The position numbers were made by a program, and so were the translations under genes. From Candidatus Tayloriibacteriota bacterium (GTDB lineage: Bacteria > Patescibacteriota > Minisyncoccia > Phycocordibacterales > PALSA-1337): a stretch of 51,887 nt of DNA. The notes under the pieces are model-generated. The model searched no databases. It saw nothing but the letters and a program-made list of their open reading frames with translations, and was not told the origin of the DNA. Below, one piece after another: positions 1 to 6,896 of this stretch (positions are counted from its first letter, which is position 1; each line of letters starts with the position of its first letter). The stretch is taken from positions 1-51,887 of the forward strand of contig CAIMDI010000017.1 in the NCBI GenBank assembly GCA_903839695.1, read 5' to 3'.

Positions 1-81
1 GCTGTTATGAAAAAAGAGATTGATAGATTGAAGACAGTCCTATATGATATTCAGAGGAAACACGGGAAAAACCAAAAATAG
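1..81 (+). CDS. C-terminal end of an unidentified protein (partial)
   Basis: An open frame enters from the left edge and ends at TAG 79-81, giving 26 residues that end in IQRKHGKNQK. The tail is lysine-rich with heptad-like spacing (EIDRLKTVL), as in a short C-terminal coiled coil. Too little is present to name a family. About 65 gene-free bases separate it from the convergent tRNA. Confidence 0.5.
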   Translation, partial: AVMKKEIDRLKTVLYDIQRKHGKNQK

Positions 82-146
82 TCGAAAAATTAACAAAAAT
101 TCTAGTATGATTTGGGTATCATTTTATTATTAGCTATTACGGAAAA

Positions 147-221
147 TGGTGCGCCCGGAGGGATTCGAACCCCCAACAACGGTTCCGAAGACCGGTATGA
201 TATCCATTTCACTACGGGCGC
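147..221 (-). tRNA. tRNA-Arg (anticodon UCG), CCA encoded
   Basis: Read on the minus strand it folds as a full cloverleaf: acceptor GCGCCCG/CGGGCGC, a short D stem GTGA/TCAT with one GU pair, anticodon loop CTTCGGA (UCG at 34-36), and T arm GGGGG-TTCGAAT-CCCTC. The discriminator is A and a genomic CCA follows (147-149). The outermost anticodon pair is a C-U mismatch. It lies 11 bases downstream of a same-strand CDS. A -10-like TAATAA (230-235) would start transcription only one or two bases before the mature 5' end. Confidence 0.93.
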
Positions 222-232
222 ATTATGCTTTA

Positions 233-790
233 TTACACTTCCCCACTAACAATATCATAATACTGTATTAATAGCTTTTGCCAAGCTATCACTTTCCTCA
301 ATATATTTACACCTGATATTGTTATTCTTGAATATGAATCATATTTTGATAACTTTATACTATCTAAGCCGATATTTAGATACTTTGTAGCCCATAACTT
401 CATTATTCTAATTATAGATGGGTTTGAACTTGAAAATTGAAATGAATTCCCTACCTTTGAACCCTTTGCTAAATACAGCGATAAACCACATACAAAAAAT
501 GAATCCTTTACTAAAACTGGAAATTCTCTTATAGCATCATCATATATCTTTTTACTTCTGAATACCTTATTTGATTTCAAAATAACCAATGCATTTAATC
601 TCCCCCTTTTTGCACTAATACTCGTTCTTTCCTTCAATTCCAAAATTTGTTTTTCACTTAAAACTATGTCACGAAGCCATAATGACAATGTACTTTTTGA
701 TATATCGATAACTTTTGAGATTTCTGACAGTGAACGACCAGAAAGGCGCATTTCTCTAGCTTTTTTTACATTCTGTATATTAGATATCAT
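233..790 (-). CDS. HTH protein with LAGLIDADG-like C-terminal region
   Basis: The N-terminal part (about residues 8-50) is a resolvase-type helix-turn-helix: KAREMRLSGRSLSEISKVI followed by DISKSTLSLWLRDIV. The C-terminal half carries a GLSLYLAKGSK motif followed by FSSSNPSIIRIMKLW. This resembles the LAGLIDADG-like GLYxxEG...FTNSDPxxI pattern of a family common in Patescibacteria, whose function is not known to me. An acidic residue usual in that motif appears as Ala-Lys here, so nuclease activity is doubtful. I place the start at ATG 790. An ATG at 802 overlaps the extended -10 box (801-809) and could not be in the transcript. The gene sits directly upstream of tRNA-Arg on the same strand. 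Confidence 0.7.
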   Translation of the reverse strand: MISNIQNVKKAREMRLSGRSLSEISKVIDISKSTLSLWLRDIVLSEKQILELKERTSISAKRGRLNALVILKSNKVFRSKKIYDDAIREFPVLVKDSFFVCGLSLYLAKGSKVGNSFQFSSSNPSIIRIMKLWATKYLNIGLDSIKLSKYDSYSRITISGVNILRKVIAWQKLLIQYYDIVSGEV

Positions 791-800
791 ATTGTACAAC

Positions 801-809
801 ATTATATCA
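801..809 (-). promoter_or_regulatory. Extended -10 promoter (TGATATAAT)
   Basis: A perfect TATAAT preceded by TGA on the minus strand. The predicted start near 794 gives a leader of only about 4 bases before ATG 790, and this decides the start of the HTH gene. Confidence 0.55.
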
Positions 810-839
810 CATATTTAATATATGAAAAATACTAAATAG

Positions 840-2336
840 ATGCTAACATTGTATACAATGAAAAACAGTGTAATACCCAAAGAAATAGTAGACATTGTTG
901 AGACGCTAGAGAAAGCTGGTTTCGAGGCATTTCTCGTTGGTGGATGTACTAGAGATATTCTGCTTGGAAGAACTCCCAAAGACTGGGACATAACCACAAA
1001 TGCTACCCCGGAACAAATAATCCCTCTTTTTGAAAAAACATTTTATGAAAACTCTTACGGTACTGTTGGTGTGGTAAATGAAAAAACAGAGGATGAGAAA
1101 TTGAGAATAGTAGAAGTTACTCCATACCGTCTTGAAAGCTCCTATACCGACCGCAGACACCCTGACGATATAAAATTTAGTAAAAGTATTAATGACGATC
1201 TTAAACGTCGGGATTTTACAATTAACGCGATTGCGGTGAGTTTATCTAAAGGGGCAATAAAAGATATAATTGACTTATTCGATGGCTTAAAGGACATAAA
1301 GGACAAAGTAATAAAAGCTGTTGGAAATGCTGACGATCGCTTCAGTGAAGATGCTTTGAGAATGATTAGGGCCGTAAGACTAGCTTCAGAAATAGGTTTC
1401 ACGATTAACATCGATACTGAAAGGGCTATAATTAGCCATTCTTCATTGATTAAGGAAATTTCTATTGAAAGAGTAAGGGATGAATTCTCAAGGATACTGA
1501 TGTCTAAAGATCCAAAGATAGGAATAGAAACCTTGGATAGGCTAAATATCCTTATAAACATCATTCCTGAACTAGTATCTGCAAAGGGTGTAGAACAAAA
1601 CCAAGCCCATTCGTATGACGTTTGGGAGCATTTGCTTAGAACACTTCAACATTCAGCAGATAAGAACTGGCCACTAGAAATACGCCTTTCTTCCCTTTTC
1701 CATGATATTTCAAAGCCAGAAACAAGAAGAATTTCACGTGAAACAAATCAATTCACCTTTTATGGACATGAAGTCGTTGGTTCACGTGTAACAAAAAAGA
1801 TTCTTGAAAGATTAAAATACCCGACAAAAACAGTAGAAAAGGTTTGTAAACTTATACGTTGGCATATGTTTTTCTCAGACACCGAGATGATTACCCTTTC
1901 TGCTGTAAGAAGAATGATAGCAAATGTTGGCAAGGAAAATATTTGGGATTTAGTAAATATTAGAATTTGCGACAGAATCGGCACCGGAAGACCCAAAGAA
2001 AGCCCTTATAGATTAAGAAAGTATGAATCAATGATAGAAGAAGCGATGATGGATCCAATATCCGTTTGTATGCTTAAAATCGATGGTAATCGCATAATGG
2101 AGGTTACACGTGTAACACCTGGACCTAAAATAGGCCTTATTTTGAATGCTTTACTTGAAGAAGTACTAGAGAATCCTAGTCTAAATACGACTGAATATCT
2201 AGAAAAAAGGGCTGTAGAATTGATGGAAATGCCGCTAGCTGACTTAGAAAAAATGGCAAATATGGGTAAAATGATGAAAAACAAATTGGAAAGTGAAAAT
2301 ATAGAGGAAATACACAAAAAATACCATGTTTCATAA
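840..2336 (+). CDS. cca: CCA tRNA nucleotidyltransferase with HD domain
   Basis: Adds or repairs the 3' CCA of tRNAs using CTP and ATP. The class II nucleotidyltransferase head is clear near residue 30: FLVGGCTRDILLG followed by TPKDWDITTNA, where DxD binds the catalytic metals. The RRDFTINAIA block and the RxxRF-like region follow. Near residue 288 an HD-type motif (HDISKPETR) and a later RWHMFFSD indicate a fused HD phosphohydrolase-like domain. The length of 498 residues fits the long HD-containing family. An alternative start is ATG 858 (MKNSVIPK). No Shine-Dalgarno is visible. The enzyme is needed here because the tRNA-Lys gene in this window does not encode CCA. Confidence 0.93.
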   Translation: MLTLYTMKNSVIPKEIVDIVETLEKAGFEAFLVGGCTRDILLGRTPKDWDITTNATPEQIIPLFEKTFYENSYGTVGVVNEKTEDEKLRIVEVTPYRLESSYTDRRHPDDIKFSKSINDDLKRRDFTINAIAVSLSKGAIKDIIDLFDGLKDIKDKVIKAVGNADDRFSEDALRMIRAVRLASEIGFTINIDTERAIISHSSLIKEISIERVRDEFSRILMSKDPKIGIETLDRLNILINIIPELVSAKGVEQNQAHSYDVWEHLLRTLQHSADKNWPLEIRLSSLFHDISKPETRRISRETNQFTFYGHEVVGSRVTKKILERLKYPTKTVEKVCKLIRWHMFFSDTEMITLSAVRRMIANVGKENIWDLVNIRICDRIGTGRPKESPYRLRKYESMIEEAMMDPISVCMLKIDGNRIMEVTRVTPGPKIGLILNALLEEVLENPSLNTTEYLEKRAVELMEMPLADLEKMANMGKMMKNKLESENIEEIHKKYHVS

Positions 2337-2356
2337 GAAACATAGTCTGCTATTGG

Positions 2357-2392
2357 TTATTCTGTTATAGGTATTTATTCTGTTATAGATAA
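2357..2392. repeat. Two tandem copies of an 18-bp repeat
   Basis: TTATTCTGTTATAG occurs at 2357-2370 and again at 2375-2388, with a period of 18. It lies just after cca and at the 3' side of the putative minus-strand RNA. No function is evident. Confidence 0.6.
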
Positions 2393-2401
2393 TCATATTC
2401 A

Positions 2402-2803
2402 TAAACAAAACAACCGCGCCAAGAATGAAAGGTTGCCTCGAGGTTAGTTGAGACTTCCTACAAACTGTACGCAGTTGTGTAAAATTCCACTACAAGGAAT
2501 CATTTGGGTCCACAGACCCGATTCAACGAAGGCTGACCTAACAAATTCCACAAAAGGGAGCGTTGCGTAATACTTTTAAATTAACATGATCCGGCGAGCG
2601 CCAGATATAAATTGTTTTGATGTAAAGTTATGCAATTGCTCAACTTAAGCAAAATAGGGGTTGTCTTCTCCTGTGAGAATTTCAATACCTACTTATTACT
2701 TACTACCTATTACTTATTTACTTATTACTATTACTACCCTAAATTTTGGAAGAGCTGTGATGCGACTACCCTCGGTTGAAGCCTCATCTGATCTGGTATC
2801 ATT
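2402..2803 (-). ncRNA. Probable structured non-coding RNA with long-range pseudoknot
   Basis: The 568 bases between cca and xth hold no credible ORF but are rich in helices. On the minus strand GAGGCTTC (2778-2785) pairs with GAAGTCTC (2450-2457), one GU pair included, and extends one more pair. CGAGGGTAG (2766-2774) pairs with CTAACCTCG (2439-2447) with one mismatch. The two helices cross, forming a pseudoknot over more than 300 bases. Local hairpins lie at 2463-2476, 2484-2500, 2506-2519, 2588-2605 and 2666-2679. The GU pairs in the long-range helix and in ATCTGGC-GCTC-GCCGGAT exist only on the minus strand. A TATAAT box (2810-2815) and a CAACC...GGTTG stem followed by TTTTGTTT (about 2402-2435) suggest transcript ends. 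No Rfam family is recognised: no tRNA-like end (tmRNA) and no canonical RNase P core. Confidence 0.6.
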
Positions 2804-2809
2804 GTATCA

Positions 2810-2815
2810 ATTATA
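2810..2815 (-). promoter_or_regulatory. -10 box for the minus-strand structured RNA
   Basis: A perfect TATAAT on the minus strand, 7 bases before the predicted start at 2803. Upstream TTGTTA/TGTTAA (2834-2840) could serve as a -35 at a spacing of 18-19. Confidence 0.45.
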
Positions 2816-2904
2816 AAAGACATGTAAAGGACATTAACAATAAAAACTGTGGATAACTCATTTTCTTTTGTCCTTTATAAAATATATTTAAAAAATATTT
2901 TAAA

Positions 2905-3693
2905 TTAATCTAAAATTAATTCTATAGGACAATGATCTGAACCCATAATAGTGTTGAGAATACTGGCTTTTTTTGCTTTATTCAAAAGGGCAGGGGATAT
3001 GAAAAAATAATCAATTCTCCAACCAACATTTCTTTCTCTTGCAAATGTTTTCATATCCCACCATGTATATGCAGCTATTTTTTTAGGATTTGTATGTCTA
3101 AAAATATCTATATACCCATCATTAATCACTTGATCAATCCATTCTCTTTCTTGTGGTAAAAATCCTGTATGATTTTCATTTGCTTTTGGTCGTGCCAAAT
3201 CTATTTCATTATGAGCTGTATTAACATCGCCACAGAAAATAATTTCGTAACCATTTTTTCTCTGTTTATTTATATATTTTAAGAACTCATCATAAAAATT
3301 CATTTTGAAAACCAATCTTTCTGGGTCAGTACCCGCATTAGGAAAATAACAGTTAATCAGCACAAATTTGACCCCCAGTATCTTTTTATCATCGAAAAAT
3401 AGGGCTATAAATCGTCCCTCTTTATCATATTCTTCAATTCCAAAGCCGTATTCCACGTTACTTGCCTTATTTTTGGAGTAAATCGCAACACCACTATAAC
3501 CCTTCTTTTCCTTTGAATGATCAAAATATGAATGATAACCAAGTGGATTCCTGACACCAGCGTCTAATTGTTCTGGATGCGCCTTTGTCTCTTGATAGCA
3601 CATAAAATCAGGTGATTTCTGCAAAAACCAATCAAATCCACCCTTTTTTACATTTGCCCGCAATCCATTTACATTCCAAGAAATGATATTCAT
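2905..3693 (-). CDS. xth: Exodeoxyribonuclease III / AP endonuclease
   Basis: Repairs abasic sites and degrades DNA 3'-5'. It is a complete EEP-fold enzyme of 262 residues. Visible are the start IISWNVNGLRAN (Asn metal ligand), the YQETKA motif (catalytic Glu), GYSGVAIYSK, the core GDVNTAHNEIDLARPK (Asp/Asn pair), and the terminal GSDHCPIEL carrying the Asp-His of the active site. The length matches the ExoA/Xth family. It runs opposite to cca and is preceded by an ideal extended -10 box with a leaderless arrangement. The neighbouring minus-strand gene upstream is a tyrosine recombinase. Confidence 0.95.
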   Translation of the reverse strand: MNIISWNVNGLRANVKKGGFDWFLQKSPDFMCYQETKAHPEQLDAGVRNPLGYHSYFDHSKEKKGYSGVAIYSKNKASNVEYGFGIEEYDKEGRFIALFFDDKKILGVKFVLINCYFPNAGTDPERLVFKMNFYDEFLKYINKQRKNGYEIIFCGDVNTAHNEIDLARPKANENHTGFLPQEREWIDQVINDGYIDIFRHTNPKKIAAYTWWDMKTFARERNVGWRIDYFFISPALLNKAKKASILNTIMGSDHCPIELILD

Positions 3694-3699
3694 ATATGA

Positions 3700-3708
3700 A
3701 TTATAGCA
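3700..3708 (-). promoter_or_regulatory. Extended -10 promoter of xth (leaderless)
   Basis: TGCTATAAT on the minus strand with exactly 6 bases between the box and ATG 3693. Transcription is therefore predicted to start at the start codon. Confidence 0.65.
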
Positions 3709-3730
3709 GAAATTGTATTAATATAAGTAT

Positions 3731-4669
3731 TTATTCACTTTTTCTGTGAAACTTTTTGTGTATTTTTCTTAATTCAGTGTCAGTAACATGTGTATAAATC
3801 TGAGTTGTATTGATATTTGCATGTCCAAGAAGCATTTGAACAGAACGTAAATCAGCCCCATTTCTCAATAAATCAGTAGCAAAAGAGTGACGAATAACAT
3901 GGGGAGTTACTTTTTTTGAAATTCCACACATAGAAGCATAGTGTTTTATTATTCTCTCAACTGAACGTGGTGTTAATCTTAGGGAATCCTTATTTTTAGC
4001 CAGTTTATCGTTTTTCTTTGCTGTAATTTGCACAAACAATGCATCGTCCATATCATCTCTTTTGTCTAAATATCTTTGAACTGCGTTTTTGGCATTTTCT
4101 GATATAAAAACCACCCGAACTTTTTCGCCTTTCCCTCGAACCGACATTTCCTCCAATTTTAAATTAATATCCCTGGGTAAAGCGCAAAGCTCAGAAACAC
4201 GAAGACCTGTGGAGAAAAATAGCTCTAACATTGCCTTATCTCGAAGACCCTTCAGGGTTTTCAAATCTGGAATATTTAGTAATCTCTCCAATTCTTCTAT
4301 TGTAATCAAGTCCAAAGACCTTTCTGGTACCTTTGCCAATTCTATTCTATCTGGAGCAAGGGAAACTATGTTTTGTCTAGCTAAATACTTCAAAAATGCC
4401 CTTAATGCTATCAAATAGTAATTCTGTGTTCTCTTTTTTAATGTAGTCGCAGCCATACCTTTTTCATTTTTTGTCTCTTGTCTGTTAAGCCAAATACGAA
4501 AATCACGCACAACTAAATCAGTTATATCCTTTGGATCTTTTATTTTGGTATGGTCAATAAAACGGCTAAGATATTGGTCATAATTCCTTACAGTATTAAG
4601 GCTTCGTCCTTTTTCAATCTCAATATACTGTAAAAATTCAGTCTTTAAAGTAGAAATATTTTGCGACAT
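3731..4669 (-). CDS. Tyrosine recombinase, XerC/XerD type
   Basis: A site-specific recombinase of 312 residues. The N-terminal SAM-like DNA-binding domain spans about 5-100 (FLQYIEIEKGRSLNTVRNY). The catalytic domain shows Arg157 in STGLRVSELCAL, HxxR in HVIRHSFATDLL near 257, GH in QMLLGHANINTTQ, and the nucleophile Tyr in QIYTHV near 292, so all catalytic residues are present. Length and motifs fit the chromosomal dimer-resolution enzyme of a single-Xer organism, but an integrase role cannot be excluded. It diverges from rpsO. A GATAAT box lies 6 bases before its ATG, again predicting a leaderless mRNA. Confidence 0.9.
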   Translation of the reverse strand: MSQNISTLKTEFLQYIEIEKGRSLNTVRNYDQYLSRFIDHTKIKDPKDITDLVVRDFRIWLNRQETKNEKGMAATTLKKRTQNYYLIALRAFLKYLARQNIVSLAPDRIELAKVPERSLDLITIEELERLLNIPDLKTLKGLRDKAMLELFFSTGLRVSELCALPRDINLKLEEMSVRGKGEKVRVVFISENAKNAVQRYLDKRDDMDDALFVQITAKKNDKLAKNKDSLRLTPRSVERIIKHYASMCGISKKVTPHVIRHSFATDLLRNGADLRSVQMLLGHANINTTQIYTHVTDTELRKIHKKFHRKSE

Positions 4670-4698
4670 ACATTAATTATCTGCTATTTAGCGTCCAC

Positions 4699-4727
4699 TT
4701 GCAATATAAAGCAATTGATGCTAGTAT
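4699..4727 (+). promoter_or_regulatory. Promoter of rpsO
   Basis: TTGCAA (4699-4704), 17-base spacer, TAGTAT (4722-4727) with an extended TGC. The start is predicted near 4734, only about 3 bases before ATG 4737. Confidence 0.65.
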
Positions 4728-4736
4728 GTTCAAATC

Positions 4737-5006
4737 ATGTTAACAACACGACAGAAATCAAATATTATAAAAAACGTAGCAATACACGACAAGGACACTG
4801 GCTCTCCAGAGGTTCAAATTTCAATATTAACAAAGAGAATTGAAGAATTAGCTGGTCATTTGAAAAAGCATAAGAAAGACAATCACTCAAGACGTGGTCT
4901 TCTAGCAATGGTAGCTGATAGACAAACACATATGAACTATTTGAAAAAAAAGAGCACCAAGCGTTATAACAGTATTGCAAAGAAATTAGACATAAAGGCA
5001 AAATAA
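4737..5006 (+). CDS. rpsO: Small ribosomal subunit protein S15
   Basis: Primary 16S rRNA-binding protein of the 30S platform. The 89-residue length is exactly that of S15. The family signature is visible: IHDKDTGSPEVQISILTKRI, then HLKKHKKDNHSRRGLL and the C-terminal YLKKKSTKRY. It is a single-gene unit with its own promoter and a Rho-independent terminator immediately behind. The leader of about 3 bases leaves no room for the mRNA autoregulatory pseudoknot known upstream of E. coli rpsO, so control must differ. Confidence 0.97.
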   Translation: MLTTRQKSNIIKNVAIHDKDTGSPEVQISILTKRIEELAGHLKKHKKDNHSRRGLLAMVADRQTHMNYLKKKSTKRYNSIAKKLDIKAK

Positions 5007-5013
5007 TTCAAAC

Positions 5014-5044
5014 AAGCCACCGCCATCAGGCGGTTTGTGCTTTT
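5014..5044 (+). terminator. Rho-independent terminator after rpsO
   Basis: ACCGCC-ATCA-GGCGGT stem with a further outer AAGC/GCTT pairing, ending in TTTT (5041-5044). Confidence 0.8.
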
Positions 5045-5125
5045 AATGATATACTTTAGTCTAGTAGGTAATTTTAATAATCGTGTTATTAATTTTAATA
5101 AGTAATTAATAAGAAATAATTTTAT

Positions 5126-5770
5126 ATGTCAGTAATAAAACATAAAGAGCAACGTGTTGGAGTTTTTATAGATACTCAAAATATTTATCATAGTGCAAAA
5201 ATGCTATATCATTCAAGAGTAAATTTTGGAGCTATAGTAAAGGACTCTGTGGGTGATAGATCACTTATAAGAGCAATCGCATACGTAATAACAACAGAAG
5301 CAGGGGACGAGAAGGCCTTTTTTGAAGCATTAACAAAAATGGGCATAGAAACAAAGACAAAAGATCTTCAAATATTCAGCAGTGGAGCAAAGAAAGCTGA
5401 TTGGGACGTAGGAATGGCAATAGATGCAGTAAAGTTAGCACCAAAACTTGATGCAGTAATATTAATAACAGGGGATGGAGATCATGTTCCTTTGGTAGAA
5501 TATTTACAAGTAAATCAAGGTTGCCAAGTAGAAGTAGTTTCATTTGGAAAATCAACTTCAACAAAGCTACGCGAGGTAGCTGATGATTTTATTGATTTAG
5601 ATGAAAATGTACAGAAATACCTGATTGGAGGTGCTCATCAAAATAGATTTCAAGGAAATGTGAAAGGGAAGCCAAATATTAAGCATTTCAATAAAAGAAA
5701 AGGAGGACCAAAAGATGCAACATTGGGAAATGTAGCAGATGAAATAGCAGATTTAAGTGGGCAAGAGTAA
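5126..5770 (+). CDS. NYN-domain (LabA/DUF88-type) putative RNase
   Basis: The NYN (PIN-like) nuclease fold covers about residues 10-155. Acidic metal ligands are visible in GVFIDTQNIYHSA (Asp), in KKADWDVGMAIDAVKL (Asp pair) and in VILITGDGDHVPLV (the DGD motif), followed by the strand VEVVSFGKSTS. The C-terminal tail from about 170 is basic and low-complexity (HFNKRKGGPKDAT), suitable for RNA contact. The 214-residue length is usual for such proteins. The cellular substrate is unknown. It stands alone between the rpsO terminator and a convergent regulator. Confidence 0.85.
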   Translation: MSVIKHKEQRVGVFIDTQNIYHSAKMLYHSRVNFGAIVKDSVGDRSLIRAIAYVITTEAGDEKAFFEALTKMGIETKTKDLQIFSSGAKKADWDVGMAIDAVKLAPKLDAVILITGDGDHVPLVEYLQVNQGCQVEVVSFGKSTSTKLREVADDFIDLDENVQKYLIGGAHQNRFQGNVKGKPNIKHFNKRKGGPKDATLGNVADEIADLSGQE

Positions 5771-5788
5771 AAATCAGTGTCGAATTTG

Positions 5789-6763
5789 CTACACCTCACT
5801 AATTACATCGAAGCCCTTAAAACTACCAGTAATTGCAAGGCCAATTATCTTACCCCTGCAAATACCTTTCGCTCTGATCTGAAGCGCTGTCTCATTTAAT
5901 GTGGCTCCAGAGCCTACAGCATCATCAATTAGCAGAATATTATTATAAATTTTATTTTCATTAATAATAATAGATTTCTTTGCATTTTCAATTCTATCTT
6001 CAATTTTATTCAAGGTTTTTTGCGGTACAGCAATATCTCCCGAGATTTTAATTAAATTGATTCTGGGAATAGATAGATTGAGAGACTTTTCAAGTTCTTT
6101 CATTAATTGAATCTCTCTTTTTACAGTTGGTGGTATAAAACCTATAGCATTAATATTATTTTTCTTAATTATATCCATAATACTAGGCCTTATGGCTTCT
6201 CCAATTTGACCTATCAAATTTCTATCCTGACTTTGCTTTGCATAAAGAAGAATTTGACCCAATTTTGTCTTTCCAAATCTTTCAACACTATAAAAATCCT
6301 TATAATATAGCTTATTGAGTCCAGCTTCTTTAAAACTATCTTTAATTTTAGTAGTTGCGTCAATATATCCATCTTTTTTATATTTATTGTATTTTTCAAG
6401 AGTTTTTATATATTCAATCGCAGTTTTTTCCAAAGGTAAATTCTGCTTATTACACCAATATTCAAAACCAACAATTCCATCAAGTTTTTTACCATCTGGT
6501 GTGATTATTAAATAATTTTCCTCAATTATTTTCTTATTTTCAACTGAAATATTGTTTTTAACCGCTTCTATGATTATCTTTGGAAAATAGAAGACAGTGG
6601 GGGGCTTACCAACTTTATATATTAAATTTTCTCTCTGCAATCTGTTTATATGTTTAAAAATAGCTTGTCTTGAAATTTTGAAATGATTAAAAAGCTGAAC
6701 AATGGAAGCTTGGCCATTTTTAACAATAAATTGATATATTTCATTATATGTCTCGGTTGTCAT
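5789..6763 (-). CDS. Winged-HTH plus phosphoribosyltransferase-fold regulator
   Basis: A two-part protein of 324 residues. Residues 5-60 form a winged helix (QASIVQLFNHFKISRQAIFK, then HINRLQRENLIYKVGKPP). The C-terminal third is a type I phosphoribosyltransferase fold with the PRPP-binding loop ILLIDDAVGSGATLNETA near 275-295, where two Asp residues precede a Gly-rich turn, and an upstream IGFIPPTVKREIQLMKEL element as in ComF-like PRTases. This matches the logic of PurR-type regulators, in which PRPP or a nucleotide modulates DNA binding, but the family here is not one I can name. A 12-bp perfect inverted repeat covers its own promoter, suggesting autoregulation. It diverges from pnp. Confidence 0.75.
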   Translation of the reverse strand: MTTETYNEIYQFIVKNGQASIVQLFNHFKISRQAIFKHINRLQRENLIYKVGKPPTVFYFPKIIIEAVKNNISVENKKIIEENYLIITPDGKKLDGIVGFEYWCNKQNLPLEKTAIEYIKTLEKYNKYKKDGYIDATTKIKDSFKEAGLNKLYYKDFYSVERFGKTKLGQILLYAKQSQDRNLIGQIGEAIRPSIMDIIKKNNINAIGFIPPTVKREIQLMKELEKSLNLSIPRINLIKISGDIAVPQKTLNKIEDRIENAKKSIIINENKIYNNILLIDDAVGSGATLNETALQIRAKGICRGKIIGLAITGSFKGFDVISEV

Positions 6764-6769
6764 GGGGTA

Positions 6770-6809
6770 ATACTATCATAGTTGATAGTTTACTGTCAAC
6801 TATCAACTA
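6770..6809 (-). promoter_or_regulatory. Promoter and operator of the HTH-PRTase gene
   Basis: On the minus strand TTGACA (plus 6794-6799), an 18-base spacer and TAGTAT (6770-6775, extended TGA) place the start on ATG 6763. Superimposed is a perfect inverted repeat TAGTTGATAGTT (6779-6790) / AACTATCAACTA (6798-6809) with a 7-base spacer. A third half-site, ACTATCA, lies at 6772-6778. The palindrome overlaps the -35 and the spacer, the position expected of a repressor site. Confidence 0.75.
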
Positions 6810-6860
6810 ACAACCTTTAATAAAAACTTGGTCCAGCCTGGCTTGTTGTGGTAGTCGAAG

Positions 6861-6890
6861 TTGTTGATAGAGTAGACATAATGTTATAGT
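6861..6890 (+). promoter_or_regulatory. pnp promoter with a possible regulator half-site
   Basis: TGTTATAGT (6882-6890) is an extended -10 with 6 bases to ATG 6897 (leaderless). TTGTTG (6861-6866) is a possible -35 at 18 bases. TTGATAG (6864-6870) overlaps it and matches the half-site of the neighbouring operator. Confidence 0.55.
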
Positions 6891-6896
6891 TAACCC

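Noticed and set aside
802-802. ATG 802 as start of the HTH gene
   Set aside because: It lies within the perfect extended -10 box, so the codon would not be transcribed from that promoter.
2357-2392. CRISPR-like or iteron array
   Set aside because: Only two 14-bp copies with a period of 18 and no spacers. No other arrays or cas genes are in the window.
2402-2803. Assignment of the gene-free stretch as tmRNA, SRP RNA or standard RNase P RNA
   Set aside because: No tRNA-like T arm or tag frame, no SRP GGAAG-type loop, and no recognisable conserved RNase P core sequences. Only the crossing-helix topology is shared with RNase P.
3731-4669. Integrase of a mobile element
   Set aside because: No attachment repeats, tRNA gene or cargo genes lie nearby. 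Length and motifs fit a chromosomal Xer recombinase.
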